Assembly (NCBI GenBank): GCA_964514655.1
Contig: CAZEQY010000036.1
Location: 1 to 17,118, forward strand
DNA length: 17,118 nt
Reading direction: 5' to 3'
DNA from: SZAS-7 sp964514655
GTDB lineage: Bacteria; Chlamydiota; Chlamydiia; Chlamydiales; FEN-1388
Below are positions 1-7,600 of this stretch, in pieces. Made by a program: the position numbers and the translations under genes. Numbering within the stretch: the first letter of the stretch is position 1; each line of letters begins with the position of its first letter. A model generated the notes under the pieces. That model was given only the letters and a program-made list of their open reading frames with translations. It had not been told where the DNA came from and ran no database searches.

Positions 1-30
1 ACATAAAAGGGATAGCAGGCCAAATAAGTT

Positions 31-58
31 TGGGGTCAACCTTGACCCCATTTTTTTT
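31..58 (+). terminator. Rho-independent terminator (plus-strand orientation)
   Basis: Positions 31-50 form a perfect inverted repeat: an 8-bp stem TGGGGTCA/TGACCCCA around the 4-base loop ACCT. Eight T residues follow at 51-58. This is the classical intrinsic terminator form for a plus-strand transcript entering from the left, whose gene lies outside the window. The same hairpin sits 11 bp past the stop of the minus-strand methyltransferase gene. In that direction the tail is only AACTTATTT, so termination there would be weaker. Confidence 0.8.
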
Positions 59-61
59 GCT

Positions 62-808
62 TTATTTGTGAATGATTTTTTTTGCCACGGTAACAGTATG
101 GGTTTGGAGTATCGTTAACTTACCATCTTTCATCTTATTTTCTCTCACATAGGTTGTTAAGGCTGTCCATACTTTGTCATTTTGGTCTTCCGGTGCTAAG
201 CCAGACCAAAAGCTATGAGACTTTATCTTTGCTTGAGTATCTTCCCAATCAAATTCATCGATTGACTGAAATACTCTCGTCTCGGTGATTTCAAAACCTG
301 CCTTTCGTAGAGTTTCATTTTCATCAGCAACTGAAGGGCGCGTAATTTCCTTACCAAGAAATTTGGTTAAAAATGCTCGACAGTCTTTTTGAAACCCGCC
401 GCCATTTGCATCTACAACAACGAATGTTCCACCAGGGTGAATACTATTGTAAATAGTTTGCACATGCTCGCTAAACCAGCTAAAGGCTTCAAATGCCGTT
501 GCATGATCATAGGTGTCAGGTGGAAGATCTTTTACATCACTATGAACAAATGTGATATTTTTGTGCCTAGAACCCTCGATGGCAGCTTGTATCATGCCCT
601 TATCACCATCAAGGGCGATAAGCGTTGTAACTTTATCGGCTAGCCTATAGGCACTCCTTCCCGGCCCGCAGCCTAAATCAACGGTTTTACCGCCAATCTT
701 CTCGGCCACAAAGTCGATAAGTTCTTGAGGATAGGGCTTTCTTGCCCGAAGATAACTCTCTACCTCAGCTCCAAAATTAGCTTTTAACAAATGCGTACCA
801 CCAACCAT
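62..808 (-). CDS. Class I SAM-dependent methyltransferase
   Basis: This 248-residue protein is a soluble methyltransferase of the Rossmann (class I) type, transferring a methyl group from S-adenosylmethionine to an unidentified substrate. Motif I is clear at residues 43-51 (VDLGCGPGR, the SAM-binding glycine loop). An acidic residue ends the second strand at D67/D69. HSDVKDLP at 89-96 fits the adenine-binding motif, and AFEAFSWF at 105-112 is the post-strand-4 segment. Length and the early AR(K)PYP motif fit the trans-aconitate/Mtase_11-like group, but the substrate cannot be read. The ATG start is preceded by a G-rich run (GGGGGG, six bases before ATG) serving as ribosome-binding site and by a perfect consensus promoter. 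It is divergent from the next gene. It ends in TAA at 62-64. The family is secure; the specific role is unknown. Confidence 0.9.
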   Translation of the reverse strand: MVGGTHLLKANFGAEVESYLRARKPYPQELIDFVAEKIGGKTVDLGCGPGRSAYRLADKVTTLIALDGDKGMIQAAIEGSRHKNITFVHSDVKDLPPDTYDHATAFEAFSWFSEHVQTIYNSIHPGGTFVVVDANGGGFQKDCRAFLTKFLGKEITRPSVADENETLRKAGFEITETRVFQSIDEFDWEDTQAKIKSHSFWSGLAPEDQNDKVWTALTTYVRENKMKDGKLTILQTHTVTVAKKIIHK

Positions 809-834
809 ATATAACCCCCCGATTAATTTTTAAA

Positions 835-863
835 ATTATAATAAAAAATTTTCATCATGTCAA
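835..863 (-). promoter_or_regulatory. Perfect consensus sigma70-type promoter for the methyltransferase gene
   Basis: Read on the minus strand, TTGACA (858-863) and TATAAT (835-840) are separated by exactly 17 bases (841-857). All twelve consensus positions match. The start of transcription would fall about 20 bases upstream of the ATG, leaving a short leader that carries the G-run ribosome-binding site. It predicts strong, probably constitutive transcription. Confidence 0.8.
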
Positions 864-880
864 TAAAATGATATTATCTC

Positions 881-909
881 TTGAATTTCATTCGAAATTT
901 ATATATAAA
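881..909 (+). promoter_or_regulatory. Predicted promoter for the 931-2295 gene
   Basis: TTGAAT at 881-886 and TATAAA at 904-909 are spaced by 17 bases (887-903). This matches four of six and five of six consensus positions. It lies just before the AAAGGAG ribosome-binding site and the ATG at 931. Together with the opposite-strand promoter at 835-863, the 122-bp gap forms a divergent promoter region. Confidence 0.6.
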
Positions 910-930
910 TAATTCTCTAAAGGAGCTTTT

Positions 931-2295
931 ATGGAAGCAATTAAGAATTTTCTTTTTACGTCTCGCGTTAATACCCCGCTTAAAAGCGAAAAAATAGGCG
1001 ATTTCTTCCTTAGCCCTCTTCGCGGAAGCTTTGGCGGCAAGCGCGTGATTACATTTCATGATCATTCTAGACAAATAGATGCAAGCTACACTCCAGCTGC
1101 CACTTGGGCAAAGATTGCGCAAAAAATTGTTGCTCTTGCCTTGCTTCCGCTTGCGCTTGTAAGAGCTCTAATAAAGCTTGTAAGCCTACATAACCCTGCC
1201 TTCAGGAGCTTTTGTACCACACCGCTACCCCCGAACTCAACGGTTGATCCACAGCTTTTAGAAATGCATTTGCATGTGCATAATACAGCCGATTATTGCG
1301 AGGGTTTGGGATATTATCCTGGAGATATAAGCGCGATCCGCTTTACACCACTTGATCTTACAGAGTGTGCGTGCTCAAATACTAGTGCCTTTAATCGCTT
1401 TTCAAAGCCTCGTAGAAACAGCCTTGAAAACGCGATCGTTAATCGCCTTGTAAGCCTGCATCCCAATAAGGATGCCCCGCTACGCCTGCTCAGCATGGGC
1501 TCTGGCGGCCTTATGTCAGACTTTATTACGGTAGAAAAGCTTATTCTCGCAGGGTTTAAAAATATTGATATAGATTGCGTCGACGACGTAATCGACGACA
1601 AAAAAGCAGCTAATATTAATAATTTCTTTGCAAAATACCCAAAGGTTTCCATTTCGCTCAACACCTACAAAAGTATCAAGGACCTCCCAGAGGACAAACG
1701 CGAGTATGCCGCCGTTTTGGCAGTTGATTTTGACCCTCTTGAAACGCCCAACCTCGAGGGACATACATGCACTATAGACCTGACAAAAGCGCGCCGTCGC
1801 CTTGCAAATGATGGCTTTTTGGCCCTAGGCTATGCAAGTGAAGATACGCTTTCGGGCCCCAATATGGAAGAGGTCGTCGTTTATTCAAAACAAACACCCG
1901 TTATTTCAAGCTTGGTAGCATCCTTTACAAAAGACCTACCGACGCAAGACGAACTCACAATAGCCCTTCCAGCCCCTAACTTCGGTCAACCAAATGAGTT
2001 TTTCTATGCTCTTGCCCTCGCGATCGAAAAAAGAGAAAAAGCATATAGCAAAATCACCATATCCATTCTGGACAAGGAAAAGAGCAACTTTCTCCGACCC
2101 TCGCTACAAGAACTTTTCCCCGAATCACCCGTACAAGTTAACCTCCACCAGGAAACCGCCAAATACGACCTTCTCTATACGGGAGTCTACGAAGAAGAGT
2201 ATATATCAAAAACCTATAAGGCCCTCTTAAACAAAACCGGCACCGCCTACATCCTCGATTCTAGCGGCAGGATCTCCAGAGAAAAAGCTGCATGA
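931..2295 (+). CDS. Conserved hypothetical protein with membrane helix and degenerate methyltransferase-like core
   Basis: I cannot name this 454-residue protein. Residues about 59-86 form a long hydrophobic stretch (ALALLPLALV) that probably anchors it in, or associates it with, a membrane. The central part has the order of a Rossmann methyltransferase: a strand plus glycine loop at 186-194 (LLSMGSGGL), a second strand ending in acidic residues at 211-223 (NIDIDCVDDVIDD), and AAVLAVDFDPLE near 260-271, where strand 4 and its acidic motif would be. The glycine loop (GSGGL) is not the usual GxGxG, so SAM binding is uncertain. A C-terminal part (about 330-454) contains further alternating strands. 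The start is well supported: AAAGGAG lies five bases before ATG, with a promoter upstream. The next gene has its own promoter. I associate similar proteins with environmental chlamydiae, but from memory only. Confidence 0.85.
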   Translation: MEAIKNFLFTSRVNTPLKSEKIGDFFLSPLRGSFGGKRVITFHDHSRQIDASYTPAATWAKIAQKIVALALLPLALVRALIKLVSLHNPAFRSFCTTPLPPNSTVDPQLLEMHLHVHNTADYCEGLGYYPGDISAIRFTPLDLTECACSNTSAFNRFSKPRRNSLENAIVNRLVSLHPNKDAPLRLLSMGSGGLMSDFITVEKLILAGFKNIDIDCVDDVIDDKKAANINNFFAKYPKVSISLNTYKSIKDLPEDKREYAAVLAVDFDPLETPNLEGHTCTIDLTKARRRLANDGFLALGYASEDTLSGPNMEEVVVYSKQTPVISSLVASFTKDLPTQDELTIALPAPNFGQPNEFFYALALAIEKREKAYSKITISILDKEKSNFLRPSLQELFPESPVQVNLHQETAKYDLLYTGVYEEEYISKTYKALLNKTGTAYILDSSGRISREKAA

Positions 2296-2322
2296 AGATA
2301 GATCGAATTTTCTACTCCCTAA

Positions 2323-2351
2323 TTGACATATTATTATTTTAATTATATTAT
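2323..2351 (+). promoter_or_regulatory. Near-consensus promoter for the RhoGEF-like gene
   Basis: TTGACA (2323-2328, six of six) and TATTAT (2346-2351, five of six) are spaced by 17 bases. Transcription would start near 2358, giving a leader of about 13 bases that contains the GAGGTGAAG ribosome-binding region before ATG at 2371. Genes 3 and 4 can therefore be transcribed independently of gene 2. No terminator is visible between the gene 2 stop (2293-2295) and this promoter. Confidence 0.75.
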
Positions 2352-2370
2352 TAGGGTGGTGAGGTGAAGT

Positions 2371-3597
2371 ATGGCTGTTGATCCACTCCTAGAGAGCGTA
2401 GGGCCTAAAGTCATGCATGTGCGCGGCAAGACAGAGGCTAAGACGACATTTTCTCTTAATGGCAGATTGGTCGCTGTTGCTATAGATTTTGATGGAAATG
2501 TTGAAAAAGAGAGAGTTCTATCTGCTCTTAAAACCATAGAAACCCTAGTTAAAGATATTGGGCTTGGGGATGAAACTCGCGTCTCGTTTCACATTTCTAA
2601 AGATGGCAAAATAGCTAATACAATTATTAACCGCCTAGAATCAGAAATTGAGTCTAAAGAAGAAACGCTCTACCTAGCGGCTATAGATTTAGAATCCGAC
2701 TTTACGACAGCAAGAGCAAAGCTTGGCCCCCAAATTGAAAGCTTAAAAGACATAAGAGATCATGTTCTTACTATTATAAATAAATTCAACGAAGTACGTG
2801 ATGTCGATCAAGAATTATTCACTTCGCCAAGTGCTCCTGCCATAAAGCACGCCTTAACAGAAGTCTACACCGCAGAGTCTGTCTTTCTTTCAAAACTCGA
2901 AGCCATGCTAGATGAAGAGTTTCTAACATCAAGAGATAAAGAGCAGCTACAAGCACTTATCGCAAACACGCGAAGTATTTTACAATCACTAACCGCGTTT
3001 GATCAGCTAGGAGTAAAGCAAGAAAGCCGCTTACGCACACTCAGGCAGGATTTTGCCACGCAAATTGCCCTTAAAGCGCAAAAATTTGGCCGCGATCAAA
3101 AGACCCTTAAACGCATTATTGCCCTGCAAGAAAAAATCGGCGAGTTAAGTGGTAGGGCCATGCATTCAAAAAGTGAACCTGAAAAAAAACGGCTCGCAGC
3201 CGAAATAGAAGCACTAAAAAAAGAGATGGATAAGCTTGTAGATGCCCTCTCAAAATCATCTAAACACCTTGCTGATATGTACAAAGAGATACAGACGCTC
3301 ACGCAAGAAAAGAGCAAACTCCCCAAAGTCCCTACAGGGCTGATAGACAATCTAACAGCCACATTTTCTTCTAAAGCATTAGAAAAGCAGTACGAGCTCC
3401 TTGGCCATTTTAAACGTAAAATATCGCCTACAGACCCAAATTTTACCAAATACCAAGAGCTTCTCAATAAAATCACTCGCTACCCGATGGCAGTCCAAGC
3501 TGTACTGCAAAATATCCCAAAACAGCTTCAACCTAAAGCCCTAAAAAAAGTACACGCCTCATTAGAAGAGCAAGTTGCAAAACTTAACGCTCTTTAG
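2371..3597 (+). CDS. Dbl-homology (RhoGEF)-like domain protein, candidate host-directed effector
   Basis: This 408-residue protein has no signal peptide or membrane helix that I can see. Residues 1-150 are an unrecognised alpha/beta plus helical region. From about 155 it reads like a Dbl-homology domain, the fold of eukaryotic guanine-nucleotide exchange factors for Rho-family GTPases. Residues 164-176 (EVYTAESVFLSKL) match the first conserved region ELLxTExxYVxxL in register, including both glutamates. Residues 364-383 contain ELLNKITRYPM followed by AVLQNIP, matching the third conserved region LLxxPxQRxxRYPLLLxxLLxxTP. The last helix (KKVHASLEEQVAKLN) resembles the helix closing the domain. 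Between these lies a charged coiled-coil-like stretch (about 235-320), which makes the domain longer than the usual 180-200 residues. No PH domain follows. GEF activity and export to a host are inferences. The ATG has a GAGGTG site and its own promoter. The gene probably forms an operon with the kinase 14 bp downstream. Confidence 0.8.
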   Translation: MAVDPLLESVGPKVMHVRGKTEAKTTFSLNGRLVAVAIDFDGNVEKERVLSALKTIETLVKDIGLGDETRVSFHISKDGKIANTIINRLESEIESKEETLYLAAIDLESDFTTARAKLGPQIESLKDIRDHVLTIINKFNEVRDVDQELFTSPSAPAIKHALTEVYTAESVFLSKLEAMLDEEFLTSRDKEQLQALIANTRSILQSLTAFDQLGVKQESRLRTLRQDFATQIALKAQKFGRDQKTLKRIIALQEKIGELSGRAMHSKSEPEKKRLAAEIEALKKEMDKLVDALSKSSKHLADMYKEIQTLTQEKSKLPKVPTGLIDNLTATFSSKALEKQYELLGHFKRKISPTDPNFTKYQELLNKITRYPMAVQAVLQNIPKQLQPKALKKVHASLEEQVAKLNAL

Positions 3598-3611
3598 TAC
3601 ACTTAACGTTC

Positions 3612-4559
3612 ATGAAACACTACCAAGAACGACTACCCTCAGATAGGCTTTTGCAAAGATGTGCTGAAGCCTGGGACCTTAGTAATTTCACGTTTGTTCG
3701 CAAGATGGAAAATATCGTCTACTCATGCGACCAAGCAGGTGGCAAGGTGTTTTTGCGTCTCACACCCCCCCTACGGAGGTCTCGACGAGAAATAGAGGCT
3801 GAACTGAACTGGATTTCTCACCTTAGCAGAAGTGGACTAAACGTCCCTCACATTGTTGCAAACAAGATGGGCGACACAATACTTACACTTGATGAAAACG
3901 ACCAGCATTTTGAAGCTATCGTCTGTAAAGAAGTTACTGGGGAGCACCCCTCTGAAAAGGTGGTTCAAGACCCCATATATTTGCGCAAATTCGGGGCACT
4001 CATTGCCAAAATGCATAATGCCTCTCACGACGGGGCCCATAGAGAACAGTGGCATGAAGAGCGAGGTCTAAGACACGCCCTGATGGCTATTGCTACAACC
4101 AATGAGACAGCTCTTAAAGCGCGCTTTGAAGACGCTCTTCGCTGGATGCACTCTTTACCCAAAACCCCAGAAACATATGGGCTTGTTCATGCAGATCTAG
4201 GGGCCCTCAACCTATTTGTAGACGCTGATCACGAAATTTCTGTGATTGACTTTGACGATAGCTGCTATCACTGGTTTAGCTTTGATATTGCCATTGCCAT
4301 CTACTCTATGGCCGGAAGATTTAGTCATAAAAAGCCCGAACCCATAGAGCAAACATGGCTTAAAAATCTTTTAGAAGGCTATAGATCAGTCCGTCCCCTT
4401 TCAGAAGAGCAGGAGCGCCATATCCCCAAATTTATGCAATTTGCCCTGCTTCGCCTTATCTTCTGGTTCGAGCATCTAGAGACCTTACAAACTTTTCACG
4501 ATAGTGCCCTTACAATGGTAAAAGAAACTAAGCAGTGGGCTATTACAAGAGTCACATAA
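3612..4559 (+). CDS. Phosphotransferase of the APH/choline-kinase fold (protein-kinase-like)
   Basis: This 315-residue cytoplasmic protein belongs to the aminoglycoside-phosphotransferase/homoserine-kinase-II/SrkA superfamily and is expected to transfer phosphate from ATP to a small molecule or protein. The catalytic Brenner motif HADLGALN (residues 193-200) supplies the base D195 and the metal ligand N200. IDFDDS (212-217) carries D213, the DFG-aspartate equivalent. The N-lobe shows VFLRLTPP and the helix-C segment EAELNWISHL, usual for the family. Length fits. The substrate cannot be deduced, and resistance is not implied. The ATG lies only 14 bp after the RhoGEF-like gene and has no Shine-Dalgarno match in front, so translational coupling to gene 3 is likely. 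The TAA stop lies within a 38-bp palindrome. Family assignment is confident; role unknown. Confidence 0.9.
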   Translation: MKHYQERLPSDRLLQRCAEAWDLSNFTFVRKMENIVYSCDQAGGKVFLRLTPPLRRSRREIEAELNWISHLSRSGLNVPHIVANKMGDTILTLDENDQHFEAIVCKEVTGEHPSEKVVQDPIYLRKFGALIAKMHNASHDGAHREQWHEERGLRHALMAIATTNETALKARFEDALRWMHSLPKTPETYGLVHADLGALNLFVDADHEISVIDFDDSCYHWFSFDIAIAIYSMAGRFSHKKPEPIEQTWLKNLLEGYRSVRPLSEEQERHIPKFMQFALLRLIFWFEHLETLQTFHDSALTMVKETKQWAITRVT

Positions 4560-4590
4560 ATTAAAACAAATATTTGTTTTAATTTATGTG
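4553..4590. repeat. Perfect 38-bp palindrome across the kinase stop codon
   Basis: The 19-bp arm CACATAAATTAAAACAAAT is followed directly by its exact reverse complement, centred between 4571 and 4572, with no unpaired loop. It is very AT-rich and is not followed by a T-run, so it is an unusual terminator. It covers the TAA of the kinase gene (4557-4559), the poor -35 region of the next promoter, and a GTG that could start the giant gene. It may be an operator for a dimeric regulator, a cruciform-forming site or an mRNA 3'-end stabiliser. The sequence does not decide between these. Confidence 0.9.
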
Positions 4591-4605
4591 CTATTCTGGT
4601 ATAAT
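4577..4605 (+). promoter_or_regulatory. Extended -10 promoter for the giant gene
   Basis: TGGTATAAT at 4597-4605 is a perfect extended -10 element (TGn plus TATAAT). The -35 region 17 bases upstream (TTTTAA, 4577-4582) is poor and lies inside the 38-bp palindrome. Extended -10 promoters often lack a good -35 box. Transcription would start around 4612, within a few bases of the ATG at 4615, which implies a leaderless or nearly leaderless message. Confidence 0.6.
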
Positions 4606-4614
4606 TCCTCCCTA

Positions 4615-7600
4615 ATGGGCATTGTAAACACTAATAAAACAGAAAAAACCCTTCAGTTTCTGCCACTTCAGGCTATAAAAGGCGGTTTAGGGCGTCTTGC
4701 GGCCAAAATTCAAAGCGAATTTACCATTTTTACAGGCAAATTTTCTAAGAATATTCATATAGAAAAGCTAGCAGACCCTCTGCGACGTCCCATCACCCGC
4801 ATTTTCAGTAAAATAATTGGCACCTATGAGAAACAGGCTCCAATAGCCCCACTTTTTAAAGATGCCGAGCTTCCGAAGATAGGTAACCCTGAAGCAGAAA
4901 AAATTGCCATTCACAATGACTCACTACTTCGAACGGTAGAAAACGTCATTGCAAAGCCTGTAGGCCAGGATGCTATATCGTTTTTTGCACAAACTCATGG
5001 CCCAGTTGATCATAAAAAGCCCCTTGACTATCTCGAAGAACTACCGGAATTTGCACAATCAAAAGAGCTTTTAGAAGCCATAAAAAAGGGTGTAACCCAC
5101 CAAGAAACACTTCAGAAAATTATCGAAAACAACTCTGAACAAGAGCTTGAGGCTCTAGCTAAAAAGTGCTCAGACGACACCATAAACCTAGCAAGCGGCA
5201 AGTCCATTTTTTTACCTTTTACACTAAAAAATGACACAAATATTGGCCGCAAGCAAATTACTCAAGTTCTAAAGAGTGTTGAAAAAAGCCTAAGCGGCAT
5301 TGGCGATCAATTTTCTAGCGTTGAAAAGGAAGTGACAGAGTGTGCGAAAAAACAAAAAGATACCCTCAAAAACCAGGGCATGCGTATTTTTCCTGAATCA
5401 TGGTGCACATCCATTGAAAAAAGCGTTGCCCAGGACATTCAGGAGCTTTTTATTGACTCCTGTTCGCACGTCCAGGGAGAAGAGGCGGCAGAGCGACTCT
5501 GGCAAAGCCTAGTAGAGCACGGCCTAACAGGCACAATAGATCGTACTATCCAGTCCGCACTTCGAGAGCAGCTTACTAGCATAGAGTCAACAAGCACAAA
5601 AACCATTGATCAGCTTGTAGCAAATATCCCCTCAGAAGCCAAAACCCTTTTGGGAGAATATGGCTATCCTATCAATGACGCTCACGGCTGGATTGAACTC
5701 ACAAAGCAAGAAAACAACACTCTTCGCGTAAGCATATACACTAAAGCAAGCCTCCTTGACCTTCCGGGGCCTATCCCCCTTGTATTTGAAAATGTGCCGG
5801 TAGATGCATTTGATCCTGAGCAATTCTACCGCCTATTTTCCTACCAAGCATGGCCTGCATGGAAAAAGGCAAACTCTTTTACCTTCACCGACTTCTCTCA
5901 AGGCTTTTTAGCCGCGCTACAGGTACCTCCAAACCTATCTCGCGATGAAGACGAACAAAAGCACGCCCTCTTTGCAGAGACAACTTCATCACCATCGTCA
6001 CAGCTTTTTGCTCTTATCGGAGCAAAAATGTCGAACACTCCACAGCTTTTACAGTTTCAGCTACAAAAAAAGGCCCTTTTAGATGCGTGGGCGGCAAAAG
6101 AGCGAGGAAAGCCGCTACTAGATCTTGGCATGCGCCTTCTTACAAATGCAAAAAAATTGCATACCCAACACGCCATATCCGACACTGAGCTAAGAAGAGT
6201 TGATGCAACATATGTAGAGCTCACTATGAGCATAACGGCTGAAAAACAAAAAAACCCGCTTCAAGATATTGCTCAAGCACTACCTGTACTTAGAGAAGTG
6301 CTCGTTGAGGTATTTGGAGAAGATATCGGTAAAAATTTTGATGCAGTAGTAAAAGACCTTCCAAAAGATCCTCTGCGAGCTTCTACGACAAGCAGCCCGT
6401 CATTAGCAAGCACGTTTATCTCGCACATACAGAAGTTCCGGCTTTCGCCTTATCATGTTATGAGGCTACTTGTAGACTCTTTTCGCATTATCTATGACCC
6501 TGTACTTGGCTCAATACTTAGCCTTACGATTAACGCTATTCTTATGCTTGTCATACCTGGCTATGTATTTTTAAATCCCACCTTCTATGCATTTGTAGGC
6601 AAGATGGTAGTGCAATTTGGACTTAAAATTCTCTACCAAATACTCCCTGTTGAAATGAGACAGTACCTCGATGCAGTATACGGCGTTATAAGCGACGTGA
6701 AAGACCACATCATAAAACGTCTTAAAATTAACTGCCTAAAAGCCGTTGTACACTTTGTTGTAGATAAGAATGTACTTAACAAAGCTCTACTGAATGTCCA
6801 ATCATTTCAGCAGTGGTTTACAAAAAATGGTGAGCTTTCATTTGCACTGTCAGGGCATAGTGTAAAAAGACAAGATTTTGCCTTCATTCCTATTCAAATA
6901 CCATTCTATAAAGGTGGCACACTACAGGGACTATTCACAGCTCCTCAGGAACCGGTTATAAATCCCGCAACTATTCATGAAGAAATCAACAAGTGGCTCG
7001 AAACATGCCCTTCCTTCAACTCGCTAAAGCATGAATACCTTGTAAAACTGATACGCTCTCTTCCTATTCCGGCAAGTAGTGCTGCAAACCCCTTTTGGGA
7101 TGGTCTGCAAAACAGCCAAGAGACAATAAAAAGCTTAAGTGCACTAGCATCGGAGCTTGTCGAGTCCTATAAACTGCTTTGGCATCCTCGGGATGGTTCA
7201 ATTGCAGCAACCGACCAAGAAGCTGTACAGCTTGTCTCTCTTCATGCGCTCTATAGCATGATAGACTATCTAGCAAGAAAAGATCCCGAAAGCCGTCTTA
7301 GGCCTGAGCTACAGTCAAATCCATGCTACCTTATGGAGTGGACAAGTTCATTTATAGCACAAGTTCCGGATAGTAAAACCTACAATCAGCTACAAGATAT
7401 TGCTCGCTACTTTGACTTTGACATACATACACGCTACACAAAAGCGGAAATCGACGCGCGAAGAACTAACTGTCTTTTTACCGAAAAGCCTCCTGAAGTG
7501 GGCTGGAAAGAATATTTACTCCCATTTACTTCAAGCTGGATGATTGACGCCTCGTATTCAACGATTGTAAAACTCCATGAGCACCCCAATAGCCCTGACT

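Noticed and set aside
1..30. Tail of a plus-strand gene entering from the left
   Set aside because: The terminator implies one, but with so few bases no reading frame can be assigned. A TAA at 4-6 could be its stop, without further support.
874..1122. Minus-strand 82-codon ORF overlapping the start of the 931-2295 gene
   Set aside because: It is antisense to a well-supported gene with promoter and ribosome-binding site, and its translation resembles no protein family.
1314..1664. Minus-strand 116-codon ORF inside the 931-2295 gene
   Set aside because: It lies wholly opposite coding sequence that carries recognisable fold motifs; no independent promoter or ribosome-binding site was seen.
3096..3476. 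Minus-strand 126-codon ORF inside the RhoGEF-like gene
   Set aside because: It is a composition shadow: Ser/Leu/Phe-rich translation opposite a Lys/Glu-rich coiled coil, with no support of its own.
4553..4590. Intrinsic terminator of the kinase gene
   Set aside because: The inverted repeat is perfect, but the stem is almost all A/T, has no loop and no T-run follows. It is listed as a palindrome instead.
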